From an uncultured Collinsella sp. (GTDB lineage: Bacteria; Actinomycetota; Coriobacteriia; Coriobacteriales; Coriobacteriaceae): a stretch of 64,000 bases of DNA. The DNA is taken from the NCBI GenBank assembly GCA_959605475.1, contig CAUHFS010000002.1, forward strand, positions 1-64,000, given 5' to 3'. Of this stretch, positions 8,298 to 17,525 are shown piece after piece. The translations under genes were made by a program, and so were the position numbers. Every line of letters starts with the position of its first letter. The first letter of the stretch is position 1. The notes under the pieces are model-generated. The model did no database searches and had not been told where the DNA came from. It worked only from the letters and a program-made list of their open reading frames with translations.

Positions 8298-9137
8298 CTA
8301 GGACCCCTGCGGCAGGCGTTTTTTGCCTTTGCGAGCACGGTTTCTAAAGTTCTCGACGGCTTCTTCCATGCCCAGGGGTACATAGGTGAGCTCATCGAGG
8401 TTTTCGGGCAGGTAGCAGGTAAGGCTTTGCTCCTGCGCGCGGCCCGCCGCGAGCTGCTCTTCGATGGGTTCCGCGCCGGGCGTAGCGCAAATGCCATAGA
8501 CGGCGGCACCCATCTCGCGCGTGCGGCGCTCGTACTCGGTCTCGGGATGCTCGGGATGGTCGCGGCGGACGTCGTCGCTTACCCAAAGCGTATCGTAGCC
8601 GGCCGCGGCAAACTGTCCCAGGGCGTAATCGCGCAACGGCTTGCTATCGGTGCGCAGTGTGACGGTAGCGCCGGCTGCAAAGAGCGGGCGGTAGAGCATC
8701 AGATGGTCGACATGGACGAGTCGTTTTTTAGCGTACTTGGCCTTGGGCTGCGGCGTGGGAAAGTTAATGGTGATGGCATCGAGCTCGCCTGCGGCAAACA
8801 GCCGTGGCAGCGATGCGGTGCCTCGGGGCAGGACGAGTGCGTTGGATAGCCCCTGTTCGCAGATTTTCTGCGCGGCATAGGCGATGCAGATGGGCTCCTG
8901 GTCCATGCCGATAAAGAGGGCATCGGGCTCGCGGTGGGCGCGCTCTACAAGGTACGTTCCCTTGCCACAGCCAAGATCCAGGTGAAGGTGCTCGAAGGGC
9001 TTGCTGCCTGCGGGCGCACAGGCCTTGCGCCAATCTCCGGCATAAGCCTCGGGGTTTGTCTCAATCGCATCGGCGTAGCGTTCCAGGCGCTCCTCGAGCA
9101 CAAAGTTCTTAGGCGTGCGAACGTGGACGGCTCCCAT
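8298..9137 (-). CDS. trmB: tRNA (guanine-N7-)-methyltransferase
   Basis: Methylates N7 of G46 in the tRNA variable loop using S-adenosylmethionine. The SAM-binding motif LDLGCGKG is at 53-60. The family block that usually reads DPWPKKRHxKRR appears as NFPTPQPKAKYAKKRL, and the C-terminal TEYERR signature is present. At 279 residues it is longer than typical TrmB (about 210-240), with extra sequence at both ends. AAGGAG precedes the ATG. A separate methyltransferase gene lies upstream on the same strand behind its own terminator. Confidence 0.88.
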   Translation of the reverse strand: MGAVHVRTPKNFVLEERLERYADAIETNPEAYAGDWRKACAPAGSKPFEHLHLDLGCGKGTYLVERAHREPDALFIGMDQEPICIAYAAQKICEQGLSNALVLPRGTASLPRLFAAGELDAITINFPTPQPKAKYAKKRLVHVDHLMLYRPLFAAGATVTLRTDSKPLRDYALGQFAAAGYDTLWVSDDVRRDHPEHPETEYERRTREMGAAVYGICATPGAEPIEEQLAAGRAQEQSLTCYLPENLDELTYVPLGMEEAVENFRNRARKGKKRLPQGS

Positions 9138-9193
9138 GAGGCTCCTTGGTCATAAGTATGGAACGCATAGCTGCACGTTCCGTCAATGGATTG

Positions 9194-9218
9194 AAAAAGG
9201 GCGGGCATAGTTTGCCCG
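9194..9218 (-). terminator. Intrinsic terminator (minus strand)
   Basis: Read on the minus strand, CGGGCA (9218-9213) pairs with TGCCCG (9207-9202) and is followed by CCCTTTTTC. It ends the methyltransferase gene at 9256 before trmB begins. Confidence 0.65.
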
Positions 9219-9255
9219 GAAGATGCGGTGCGGCTCGGCGGCGAGTCGTCGATGC

Positions 9256-10128
9256 CTACAGGCGCTTGAGAATCACATAGCGGTTGAGCTCGCCGCTACG
9301 ACCGTCGGCATGGAAGCGCTCAAGCTCACGCACGGGGACCTCGCCGCTCTTGTAGAACGTACGGACGCCGCGCACCAGGTCGGTGATCTGCTGATCGTCA
9401 AAGTGATGGCAATAGCGGTAGGCGTGGCGGTCGTTTTGCCAGCCAATGAGGTGGTCGCCGGCTTCAAACTGCGCGGAATCGTAACCCTCAAACGGCGGGG
9501 TGAGCTCGGCACGGGCTTCGGCTCGAACGGCCTTGCGCGCCATGCGCTCATCGTTCATAAACTCCCAAAAGCTGATGGCGATGATGCCGCCCGGGCGCGT
9601 CTGCCGCACCAGGGCGTCGAGCACGCGTACGCGGTACTCGCACGACGGCACGTGGTGCATAAAGCCAAAGCAGACCGAGATGTCGGCGAGCGGGGCGTCG
9701 AAAAGCACGTCGGGTGTTTCGGCGGGGTTGAGCTTCATGAGGGCGTCGAGCACGTCGAGTTCCTGGAAGTGCAGGTTGGGAATGCGAAGCGCGTGGCCAT
9801 GTGCATCGATGGCCAGGTCTTGGCACGAGTCGACGCCATAGAACTCAAACGGGCAGCTGGCATCTGCCGAGGGGTTTGCGCCGTCGACACCCTTGGCGGC
9901 AAGTGCGCCGCCGGCTGCAAAGTTCTCGAATCGCATATTGCCGCAGGCGAGATCGAAGACGCGGACGGGATGCTCGATCGTGGCGACGTCGAGCTGCCCG
10001 AGCGCGATGTCCATGGTGCGTACCCAGCCGGGCCACGGGGCCTGGCGCGTATCGGAGAAGGAGGCGGAGTGCTCGCGATAGAACGTGTTGTTGAGCTGGA
10101 TGAGCGATGAGGCGAAATCGCGGTTCAC
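9256..10128 (-). CDS. Class I SAM-dependent methyltransferase, possibly Trm9-like
   Basis: The SAM-binding block VFDLACGNMRFENF and the post-motif CFGFMHHVPS...RPGGIIAISFWEF identify a class I methyltransferase. The N-terminus, NNTFYREHSASFSDTR then PWPGW, resembles the HFSxTRxxPWP signature of the Trm9/ALKBH8 family, which methylates carboxymethyl-uridine at tRNA wobble position 34. This makes tRNA a plausible substrate, especially with Elp3 encoded 2 kb away. The start chosen is GTG 10128, with GGAGGG 11 bases upstream, giving 290 residues. A longer frame to 10263 adds 45 unlikely residues. Confidence is high for the fold and modest for the Trm9 assignment. Confidence 0.75.
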   Translation of the reverse strand: MNRDFASSLIQLNNTFYREHSASFSDTRQAPWPGWVRTMDIALGQLDVATIEHPVRVFDLACGNMRFENFAAGGALAAKGVDGANPSADASCPFEFYGVDSCQDLAIDAHGHALRIPNLHFQELDVLDALMKLNPAETPDVLFDAPLADISVCFGFMHHVPSCEYRVRVLDALVRQTRPGGIIAISFWEFMNDERMARKAVRAEARAELTPPFEGYDSAQFEAGDHLIGWQNDRHAYRYCHHFDDQQITDLVRGVRTFYKSGEVPVRELERFHADGRSGELNRYVILKRL

Positions 10129-10395
10129 GGCGCGGGACTCCCTCCGTTGGCGGTGCGGAATAAACAGTACGACCATACTACCGTTAACGCCGCAACGGGG
10201 ACAACCAAGCTGTGGGTCATTGCTTTGTTTGGACACATTTCCGCAGCTCATATGTGCCCGCAACCGCCGGTTGTCAAAAATCTCACTAGAATAGGTGGCA
10301 TGCTCTTGGCGGTGGCGGATAGATTTTTAACTGTGCAAGGCGCCTTAAGAACAAAAACGGTCCGGCGGCACGGCTGGCATCACATAGGAGGAACC

Positions 10396-11118
10396 ATGAA
10401 TGTAGAAACTGCGCAGCGGCTCGCCGACCTTCGTCGCAGCAAGGGTTTTAGCCAAGAAGGGCTGGCGCGAAAGCTGGGGCTGTCGCGCCAGGCAGTCAGT
10501 AAATGGGAGCGCGCGGAGAGCTCGCCCGATACCGAGAACCTGATCTCGCTCGCCAAACTCTATGGCGTGAGCCTGGACGAGCTGCTCAATCCGAGCGACG
10601 AGATCGAGGACGATATCGAGTTTGAGAACGAGGACCGCGCCCGTCAGCGCGAGGCCGAGGCGGCAGAGCGTGCTCGCACCCATGAGGCGGCGGCACGCGC
10701 CACGGAGGCAGCTACGCAGGCAAGTGATGCCGCAGCCAAGGCGGCGCAGGCGGCAAGCTGGAGTGCGCAGGCCGCCAATGCCGCTACGGCGCAGGCGACG
10801 AGTGGCACCGCGGTTGGCTCGACTCCGGTGAAGGGCCCGTTCCAGTCGTTCCCGTATTGGGCCGTGTGCTGGCTGCTGTTCTTTTTGCTGATGTTCCTGT
10901 TTGGTGCCGGCCCCTTTGCCGCGCTGATCTTCTTTACGATTCCCATCTATCACTGGGTGGCGCGTGCGCTCGATGGTGATTGGGCGCGCGGGGATATTCA
11001 GGTTGGTCCGGCGTCGGTGGCGATCAAGGCCCAGGGGAAGGATGCTTCTGCGGAACCCGATGCTGACGTGGCTACCACGACCACCGCTGAGCCATGTGCC
11101 AAAGAGGGTGACGAATGA
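10396..11118 (+). CDS. XRE-family HTH regulator with C-terminal membrane segments
   Basis: Residues 4-62 form a Cro/C1-type helix-turn-helix (RKLGLSRQAVSKWERAESSP). An acidic linker (67-80) and an Ala/Glu/Arg-rich helical stretch (82-135) follow, and then two closely spaced hydrophobic helices at about 154-188. This gives a membrane-tethered regulator of 240 residues. The ATG has an ideal AGGAGG site. The frame runs open upstream to 10147, but that part lacks a start with a ribosome site. Its stop overlaps the start of a DUF4097 gene by 4 bp, a common pairing in which the regulator and an envelope-facing beta protein may form one sensory unit. Confidence 0.88.
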   Translation: MNVETAQRLADLRRSKGFSQEGLARKLGLSRQAVSKWERAESSPDTENLISLAKLYGVSLDELLNPSDEIEDDIEFENEDRARQREAEAAERARTHEAAARATEAATQASDAAAKAAQAASWSAQAANAATAQATSGTAVGSTPVKGPFQSFPYWAVCWLLFFLLMFLFGAGPFAALIFFTIPIYHWVARALDGDWARGDIQVGPASVAIKAQGKDASAEPDADVATTTTAEPCAKEGDE

Positions 11119-12014
11119 TGAAGCTTTCGCATGAATCCAAGGTACGCCTGGGTGTTGGCATCGGAGCGTTTGTGCTCATTGTTGGGCTTGTCTTTGGCGT
11201 TTCGCGGACATTGATTCATTTTGATGGCCCGTGGGATCTCGACGATGTTGTATCCGGCTTGTCTGGTATGGACGATGCGCTTGACGAGGACGATCTTTTG
11301 GATAGCGGTAACTATTCCGCTCGGCCTCAACAGCTTTCGAGCGAAACGTTTGATGCCGACGCGTTCACATCGCTTGATTTGGACGTGACGTCGGGCACGG
11401 TCGAGGTCAAACACGTCTCCGGCGGGCCAGTGCGCGTAATTGAAAGCGGTCGCGTGGCAACGGGGACCGTTGCCTTCGATGCGGCAACCCAGAACCTGGC
11501 CGAAATCAAGGGTTCTACGCTCAAGATTCGCCAGTTCGATTGCGATGACGAGCGCGCCATTGACCGCACGGTTACCGTCGAACTGCCGCGCGATGTTGCC
11601 GATAACATGGTGGGCATCACAGCGAATGTGGGATCGGGTGATCTGACGGTCGCGGGCATTGCGTGTCATGACCTCAACCTGACTTTGGACTCGGGAGACG
11701 TCGAGTTTACGGGTACCGTGACCGATACCCTGAATGCCGAGGTCGGTTCGGGCGATGTGACGTTCGAGCTCTACCAGGCCCCCGCGAAGTCGATGGACGT
11801 GAGCGTGGGCTCGGGCGATGTGGAGATGACGGTTCCGAACTCGACGGGCTTTAAGGCGAGCCTCACCTTGGGCAGCGGCGACTTCGAGAGCGATTTCCTT
11901 CCGCTTGGCTACGACGGCGAGACCGTTTTGAATCTTGAATTCGATAACGGCGATAAGTCTGCCACGTATCGTTTTGAGGTCGGTTCGGGCGACATGTCGT
12001 TTGATTCGGAGTAG
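11115..12014 (+). CDS. DUF4097 family beta-strand repeat protein, membrane anchored
   Basis: An N-terminal signal anchor (about residues 9-30) is followed by a Ser/Asp-rich linker and a repetitive beta-strand domain. In that domain the SGD motif recurs in steps of about 18-20 residues (VGSGDLTVAG, LDSGDVEFTG, VGSGDVTFEL, VGSGDVEMTV, LGSGDFESDF, VGSGDMSFDS). This is the DUF4097 right-handed beta pattern. It is predicted to be extracytoplasmic. The ATGATGA overlap with the upstream HTH gene indicates translational coupling, and a terminator follows. Confidence 0.85.
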   Translation: MMKLSHESKVRLGVGIGAFVLIVGLVFGVSRTLIHFDGPWDLDDVVSGLSGMDDALDEDDLLDSGNYSARPQQLSSETFDADAFTSLDLDVTSGTVEVKHVSGGPVRVIESGRVATGTVAFDAATQNLAEIKGSTLKIRQFDCDDERAIDRTVTVELPRDVADNMVGITANVGSGDLTVAGIACHDLNLTLDSGDVEFTGTVTDTLNAEVGSGDVTFELYQAPAKSMDVSVGSGDVEMTVPNSTGFKASLTLGSGDFESDFLPLGYDGETVLNLEFDNGDKSATYRFEVGSGDMSFDSE

Positions 12015-12063
12015 TGAGGCAGACGAAAGCCTAGGCGAAGATATAGACGCGCTGTTTGGTGAA

Positions 12064-12102
12064 GGCGTCGAAGCCGAGATTGGCTTCGGCGCCTTTGCCT
12101 TT
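12064..12102 (+). terminator. Terminator of the HTH-DUF4097 operon
   Basis: GGCGTCGAAGCC (12064-12075) pairs with GGCTTCGGCGCC (12082-12093) with one G-U pair. TTTGCCTTT follows. It ends just before the Elp3 start. Confidence 0.65.
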
Positions 12103-12113
12103 ACAATGGGGGC

Positions 12114-14021
12114 ATGGAACAGATTATCTTGAACATACTCGAGGCTCTGCGTCGCGGCGAGACCGTGGACGACAAAGCGCTCGTCAAACTGATACATGCC
12201 GAGGCACGCCGTGAGGGTGCCGACAAGCGCGATCTGGCCAAGCGTCGCCTGCTGCCGTTTTACCAGCGGGTGAAGCGCGAGGAGCCGGCTCGTTGGACGG
12301 TATGGAATGTCGACGCCGAGCTAGAGCGTCAACTGCTGCAGGTGCTACGCATGAAGCCTCGTCGCACGGCTTCGGGCGTAGCGACCATTACCGTCATCAC
12401 CAAGCCGTGGCCGTGCTCGGGCGATTGCCTGTTTTGCCCCAACGACCTGCGCATGCCCAAAAGCTATCTGCACGCCGAGCCGGCGTGCGCCCGTGCAGAG
12501 CAAAACTGCTTCGATCCATATCTGCAGGTGAGCGCCCGTTTGACGGCGCTTTCGCAGATGGGGCATGCGACCGATAAGATAGAGCTCATCGTGCTCGGTG
12601 GCACCTGGAGCGACTATCCGGAAGGGTATCAGACGTGGTTTATGTCGGAGCTTTTCCGTGCGCTCAATGACGATGCCGTCGCCGGCGTGGCGGCAAACCC
12701 CATGTTGGCGCGTCCGGGCATCAGTCGTGCCGAGGCGGGGCGCCTGCTCGATGACGCTCCCGCCGATGCCCTGCCGCCGGTGGTAGCGGAGCGTCGCGAG
12801 CGCTATCGGGCAGCCGGCATTGCGACAGACGAGGTCGAGCTTGCTGCCGGCGTTGCCGACGACCAGGGGCGTGTGGATGCTGCCGTGGGCGGCTACAACC
12901 GTGCGGTGCGTCGTCTGTACGGCCCCGGTACGCCGTGGGGCGAAGTCGCCGAGTGGCAGACGGCAACGATGGAGGAGCTTGAACGTCAACAGCGCATCAA
13001 CGAGACGGCGAAGCATCGCGTGGTGGGACTCGTTATCGAGACGCGCCCCGATGCCGTAACGCCGAAGGCCCTCACGCTTATCCGCCGCCTGGGCTGCACC
13101 AAGATCCAGATGGGCATCCAGAGCCTCGACCAGCACCTGCTCGATATCAACGAGCGGCGCATTTCGGTGGCGCAGATCGAGCGGGCGTTTTCGCTTGCGC
13201 GCCTGTTTGGCTTTAAGATTCACGCGCATTTTATGCTCAACTTGCTGGGCGCCACGCCCGAAGGGGACAAGCGCGACTACGAGCGCTTTGTGACCGAGGG
13301 GGCCTTTATGCCCGACGAGGTCAAAGTCTATCCGTGTGCACTCATCGAGGGCTCGCGTCTGGTGGGCTGCTATGAGCGTGGCAAGTGGCGTCCCTATACC
13401 GAGGAGGAGCTGCTCGATGTACTGGCCGATGACATCGTGGTGACGCCGGCGTTCTGCCGCATCAGTCGCATGATCCGCGACTTTAGCTCCGATGACATCA
13501 TGGTGGGCAACAAGAAGCCCAACCTGCGTCAGCTCGTCGAGAATCGCTTGGCGGCTCGTGGAGAAGGCACAGTGGTGCGCGAGATTCGCTATCGCGAGAT
13601 CAGTACCGCGGGTGCCGACTTGGATGAGCTTTCTCTTGATGAGGAAGTGGCGTACGAGACGCCGGTGACTCACGAGCGCTTTTTGCAGTGGGTGACGCCG
13701 CGGGGCAAGATCGCGGGCTTTTTGCGGTTGTCGCTGCCCGACCATTCGTTTGTTGCCGCACATGCGGACGAGTTGCCGACGACGCCGGACGAGGCGATGA
13801 TTCGCGAGGTGCACGTGTATGGCATGGCGGCGCGCGTGGGCGATCAGGGCCAGGCGGCGCAACATCACGGGTTGGGGCGTTTGCTCGTAGAGCGTGCGTG
13901 CGAGATTGCCCGGGATGCGGGTTATGCGCGTATCAACGTGATTAGCGCGATTGGCACGCGCGAGTACTATCGCCATCTTGGATTTTATGACCATGGCCTT
14001 TATCTGCAAAAGGAGCTCTAG
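12114..14021 (+). CDS. elp3: Elp3-family tRNA U34 carboxymethyltransferase (radical SAM/GNAT)
   Basis: Elp3 catalyses formation of 5-carboxymethyluridine at tRNA position 34 using acetyl-CoA and radical SAM chemistry. The 635-residue protein has the Elp3 cluster motif C101-x3-C105-x2-C108 (KPWPCSGDCLFCPN) and the IQMGIQSLD block of the radical SAM barrel. A C-terminal GNAT domain (about 500-635) ends HLGFYDHGLYLQKEL. It is full length and lacks other Elongator subunits, as expected for bacterial and archaeal Elp3. A spermidine-synthase-like gene follows without a gap. The ribosome site (GGGGG) lies very close to the ATG, so the start is less certain than the function. Confidence 0.93.
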   Translation: MEQIILNILEALRRGETVDDKALVKLIHAEARREGADKRDLAKRRLLPFYQRVKREEPARWTVWNVDAELERQLLQVLRMKPRRTASGVATITVITKPWPCSGDCLFCPNDLRMPKSYLHAEPACARAEQNCFDPYLQVSARLTALSQMGHATDKIELIVLGGTWSDYPEGYQTWFMSELFRALNDDAVAGVAANPMLARPGISRAEAGRLLDDAPADALPPVVAERRERYRAAGIATDEVELAAGVADDQGRVDAAVGGYNRAVRRLYGPGTPWGEVAEWQTATMEELERQQRINETAKHRVVGLVIETRPDAVTPKALTLIRRLGCTKIQMGIQSLDQHLLDINERRISVAQIERAFSLARLFGFKIHAHFMLNLLGATPEGDKRDYERFVTEGAFMPDEVKVYPCALIEGSRLVGCYERGKWRPYTEEELLDVLADDIVVTPAFCRISRMIRDFSSDDIMVGNKKPNLRQLVENRLAARGEGTVVREIRYREISTAGADLDELSLDEEVAYETPVTHERFLQWVTPRGKIAGFLRLSLPDHSFVAAHADELPTTPDEAMIREVHVYGMAARVGDQGQAAQHHGLGRLLVERACEIARDAGYARINVISAIGTREYYRHLGFYDHGLYLQKEL

Positions 14022-14897
14022 ATGAACAAGCCGAGTGTTTCTGCCGGCGTCGTTGCCGGCGTTGCTCTGGGAGCCGCGGCGCTTGGTGCGGCCGCCGTCG
14101 CTGTTCGTGCTGCCTGTCTGCAGGTTGCGCGAACCCGCAATGGCTTGGCGCGTGTGAAACGCGTGCACGACGAGGGCGGCGACGAAGTCCGCGTATTGGT
14201 GCAAGGCGGCGTCTACCAAAGCGCGAGTTACGTTGGTGAGCGCTGGGCGGAGCCCGTCTTTGCGTACTATCGCGCGTTTAACGACGTGTTTGAGGCCGAG
14301 GATGCGATGCGCGACGCTTATGGTCACGGTATCGACCGCATTCTTATGCTGGGCGGCGGCGGGTTTGCCTATCCTAAATTCGCCCTGATGTCGCACGAGG
14401 GCTTGCGCATGGACGTCATCGAGTATGACGGAGAGATTACGCGCCTGGCGCGCCGCTGGTTCTACCTAGACGAGCTGGAGCGCGCGGCGGGCGATCGCCT
14501 GCGGGTGATAACCGCTGAGGCTCGCTCGTATCTGGGTGTGACGAGCGTGGGCCATCGTCGCTATGACGCGGTCGTGAGCGATTGCTTTGGCGGTGCCGAG
14601 CCCGTACGCGAGTTGGCGACGGTTGAGGCGTTGCGTTTAGTGCGGGGCAGCCTAAATGTTGGTGGCGTCTACGTCGCCAATATCGTGAGCGCAAACGAGG
14701 GGAGCGACGTGACGTTCCTGCGCGACTGCGCTGCCACGGCACTCGAGGTATTCGCCCATGCCTGGGTGGTCCCATGTGGCGATGCGAAGTTCGGCGGCGA
14801 GGAAAACTACCTGCTCATCGCCAGCGACGGCGACTATGTCTTTGCCGAAGCTGTGCCCTTCGACACCGACTTCCTCGGCACTGCTCTCCACGACTAG
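14022..14897 (+). CDS. Spermidine/spermine synthase-like methyltransferase-fold protein
   Basis: This 291-residue protein has an N-terminal hydrophobic Ala-rich segment (about 8-32) and then a Rossmann-like spermidine synthase domain. The domain includes GIDRILMLGGGGFAYPKFAL, the acidic loop MDVIEYDGEI, and RYDAVVSDCFGG at the position of the catalytic Asp region. The signal-anchor-like start and missing polyamine-site signatures suggest a family member of unknown substrate rather than a true SpeE. The ATG immediately follows the Elp3 stop, with AAGGAG inside the elp3 end, so the two are coupled. Confidence 0.72.
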   Translation: MNKPSVSAGVVAGVALGAAALGAAAVAVRAACLQVARTRNGLARVKRVHDEGGDEVRVLVQGGVYQSASYVGERWAEPVFAYYRAFNDVFEAEDAMRDAYGHGIDRILMLGGGGFAYPKFALMSHEGLRMDVIEYDGEITRLARRWFYLDELERAAGDRLRVITAEARSYLGVTSVGHRRYDAVVSDCFGGAEPVRELATVEALRLVRGSLNVGGVYVANIVSANEGSDVTFLRDCAATALEVFAHAWVVPCGDAKFGGEENYLLIASDGDYVFAEAVPFDTDFLGTALHD

Positions 14898-14910
14898 CAC
14901 GTCTCCCTGC

Positions 14911-14999
14911 GACCAGTCTGTTTGTGGTGGGGCTCTTTTAGCTACTTCTTGGTCATGCCCAAAGTAGCTCAACAAGCCCCGTCCCAAAAAAGACTGGTC
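14911..14999. repeat. Nested inverted repeat between convergent genes
   Basis: Three pairs nest in order: GACCAGTCT (14911-14919)/AGACTGGTC (14991-14999), GGGGCT (14929-14934)/AGCCCC (14975-14980) and AGCTACTT (14940-14947)/AAGTAGCT (14962-14969). Together they form an imperfect cruciform of about 89 nt. It fills the space between the spermidine-synthase-like gene and the convergent helicase gene and may serve as a two-way terminator or be a decayed mobile repeat. Confidence 0.6.
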
Positions 15000-17444
15000 T
15001 TAGGCGTGGTCGCGCCAGCCGAGAACGCGCTGCTTCATGTCTTCGATGTCGAGCACGCCTTCGGCAAAGCCCTTGCGCACGAGCTCTTCGGGAACGAACT
15101 CATCGTAACGATCAAAGTAAGGCACCTCGCCGGGATAGACGAGCTCGATGGGGTCGAAGTCCTTTTCGGCCTCGGCTGCGAGCACCTCAAAGAACGTCTC
15201 CTCGTCGGCCTTCATCTTAAACTGCATAAAGTATGGACGCGACGGATCGAGCCCGCGAAGGCCCAGCTCCGCGGCACACTTAATCTTGAGCATACGTTCG
15301 AGCGCCAGAAAGGCGTAGCTGCCCAACCAGGGGAAGAGCACCCAGGTGTCGCCACCCAGGTTGATGAGCGGTTTGGTCCCCGCACCCGAAATCTCGGCGG
15401 TATGACGAGCCTGTGCAAGGCGTGCCCGTGCGTTGCCCATGAGGTACGGATATGCCGCGTGCTCGTTGAGCGCCTTGCGCATGCGCTCGAGTACATGCGT
15501 GTTAATGTCGCCGGGGCAGTCGCCAAAGTATGCCGGCACACGACCTTTGACTTGCGTGGCAAAGACGGTGTGTCGCTTCCAGTCCACTTCCTCGACTATC
15601 CAGCAGTGCCCGGCTATGGCGATGCGCTCACCGGGCGGTGGCGGATTGACGATCGTGCCCAACTCGGCCGACTCGCTGCGAACGGTGAACTCCTCGTTTT
15701 CCTGGAACACAGCGTAGAACTTAAAGTTGTTAATGATGCGCTCGCCCGCGAGACCCACGATGAGCTCACCGCCCTCGGTGACCTGGATGTGGTCGATCTT
15801 GATGAGGTGGCGCAGCAGTACGCGATAGTCATCGGCCGAGACGCGGTGGAAATAGCTGAGCGTGAGCACGCGCTGAGCAAGCTCGGCCGGCGTGAGCTCG
15901 CCGGTGCTGGCGAGCGTCGACATGGTCTGGTGGTAGAGCAGGCTGTAGGGGAGTCGATCGAGCTCGGGCGGCTCGACCCACTTTTCCTCGCGATAGAGTT
16001 GTACGAGTGCGATGCCCTGCAGGAGCTTCCAGGGTATCGTTTCGGGCATCATCGTGCGCGGCTCGGGTTCTTCCTCGCGCATGACAAACCACATCTCGGG
16101 CGGAAGGTCGCGACGGCCTGTGCGCCCCATGCGCTGCAAAAAGGAGCTGACGGTAAACGGCGCGTCAATCTGGAACGCGCGCTCCAGGCGACCGATATCA
16201 ATGCCGAGCTCCAGCGTGGAGGTGGTGACGGTCGTCTGCGCCTGCTCTTCGTCGCGCATGAGCTCCTCGGCCGTCTCGCGCAGCGATGCCGAAAGGTTGC
16301 CGTGATGGATTAGAAAGCGGTCTGGCTCGTGCCGGCTCTCGCAGTAGCTGCGCAACATGGAGCACACGGCCTCTGCCTCCTCGCGCGAGTTGGCAAAGAC
16401 CAGGCACTTGCGGCCGCGGGTATGCTCAAAGATGTAGCCCATGCCGGGGTCGGCGTTGTCGGGTGCGGTGTCGGTGGGGTTGAGCAGTGCCTGTTCGGTT
16501 GCCTGCGGGATGTCGACTTCGCCCTCGGGGGCTGAGGAAGTGCGACGGTCCTTGGGGGCAGCCTTGCCCCGTGCCCGCTCACGACGTTGACGGCGCTCCT
16601 CTTGTGTGAGCTGCCCGCTGTGACGCATGTCTTGGGCGCCGGCGGGCAGTGCCGTGGGCGCCACCGCCTCGATGCGCTCGCATGCGAGCACTTCGGCTTC
16701 CTGCGGACCTGTACTCGCGAATCCTCGCTGCTGCGCCTGGGGACCCGAGTTGTAGAAGTGCTCCATGGAGATGCGCCACACGCGGCGCGGCTCCTCAAAA
16801 CGTGGGATGACGCAGTTGCGTCCCGTCCCCTGCGACAGGAAGGCGCCCGTGCGCTCGGGGTCGCCGATGGTTGCCGACAGACCGATGCGGCGGGGCTGCA
16901 CGCCTGCCATGCGCGAGAGCCGCTCGATAAGGCAGAGCGTCTGCCCGCCGCGGTCGCCGCGCATGAGCGAATGGACTTCGTCGATAACCACATAGCGCAG
17001 GTCGCAGAACATACGAGGGATCGCCATGTGCTTATGGATCAGGAGCGCCTCGAGTGACTCGGGCGTAATCTGCAAGATGCCGCTCGGTTTTTTGATGAGC
17101 TTAGCCTTGTGCGACTGCGAGACATCGCCATGCCAGTGCCAGACAGGGATATCGGCTTCTTCGCACAGATCGTTGAGGCGGACGAATTGGTCATTGATGA
17201 GCGCCTTGAGGGGGCCAATGTAGAGGGCGCCCACGCTTGCGGGCGGGTTCTCCCAAAACTCGGTCAGGATGGGAAAGAAGGCTGCCTCGGTTTTGCCAGA
17301 TGCCGTGGAGGCCGTCAGGAGCACATTGTCTTGCGTGTTGAAGATGGCATCTGCCGCCGCAACCTGGATGGAGCGCAGGCTCTCCCAATCGTGGGAGTAG
17401 ATGAAGTCTTGGATAAACGGGGCGTAGCGGTCAAAGGCGTTCAC
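15000..17444 (-). CDS. Lhr/BrxHI-like SF2 helicase of the TerB-BrxD cassette
   Basis: An SF2 helicase of 814 residues. Walker A is TASTASGKT (44-52), motif II DEVH (155-158), motif III SAT (190-192), then TSTLELGIDIG and QRMGRTGRRD. An insertion of about 100 low-complexity residues, rich in Arg/Ala/Glu, separates the two RecA domains. The C-terminal part (GERIAIAGHCWIVEEVDWKR) resembles the Lhr accessory domain, as in BREX BrxHI. Start GTG 17444 has AAAGGAGG six bases upstream; the frame extends ten codons further without a better site. It is the last gene of a minus-strand cassette with the BrxD-like ATPase and TerB proteins. It is predicted to translocate on or unwind nucleic acid for that system. 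Confidence 0.88.
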   Translation of the reverse strand: MNAFDRYAPFIQDFIYSHDWESLRSIQVAAADAIFNTQDNVLLTASTASGKTEAAFFPILTEFWENPPASVGALYIGPLKALINDQFVRLNDLCEEADIPVWHWHGDVSQSHKAKLIKKPSGILQITPESLEALLIHKHMAIPRMFCDLRYVVIDEVHSLMRGDRGGQTLCLIERLSRMAGVQPRRIGLSATIGDPERTGAFLSQGTGRNCVIPRFEEPRRVWRISMEHFYNSGPQAQQRGFASTGPQEAEVLACERIEAVAPTALPAGAQDMRHSGQLTQEERRQRRERARGKAAPKDRRTSSAPEGEVDIPQATEQALLNPTDTAPDNADPGMGYIFEHTRGRKCLVFANSREEAEAVCSMLRSYCESRHEPDRFLIHHGNLSASLRETAEELMRDEEQAQTTVTTSTLELGIDIGRLERAFQIDAPFTVSSFLQRMGRTGRRDLPPEMWFVMREEEPEPRTMMPETIPWKLLQGIALVQLYREEKWVEPPELDRLPYSLLYHQTMSTLASTGELTPAELAQRVLTLSYFHRVSADDYRVLLRHLIKIDHIQVTEGGELIVGLAGERIINNFKFYAVFQENEEFTVRSESAELGTIVNPPPPGERIAIAGHCWIVEEVDWKRHTVFATQVKGRVPAYFGDCPGDINTHVLERMRKALNEHAAYPYLMGNARARLAQARHTAEISGAGTKPLINLGGDTWVLFPWLGSYAFLALERMLKIKCAAELGLRGLDPSRPYFMQFKMKADEETFFEVLAAEAEKDFDPIELVYPGEVPYFDRYDEFVPEELVRKGFAEGVLDIEDMKQRVLGWRDHA

Positions 17445-17525
17445 GAGGCCTCCTTTCAAAAGCGAATCTCTCAACGCGGCGGGCAGTGGCTTGCTGCATT
17501 ACCGCTTCAACGTTTGCCCAGATAA

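Noticed and set aside
12345..14396. 683-codon minus-strand open frame antisense to elp3
   Set aside because: Low-complexity His/Arg/Ala composition, no ribosome site or motif, fully explained as the shadow of elp3 and its neighbour.
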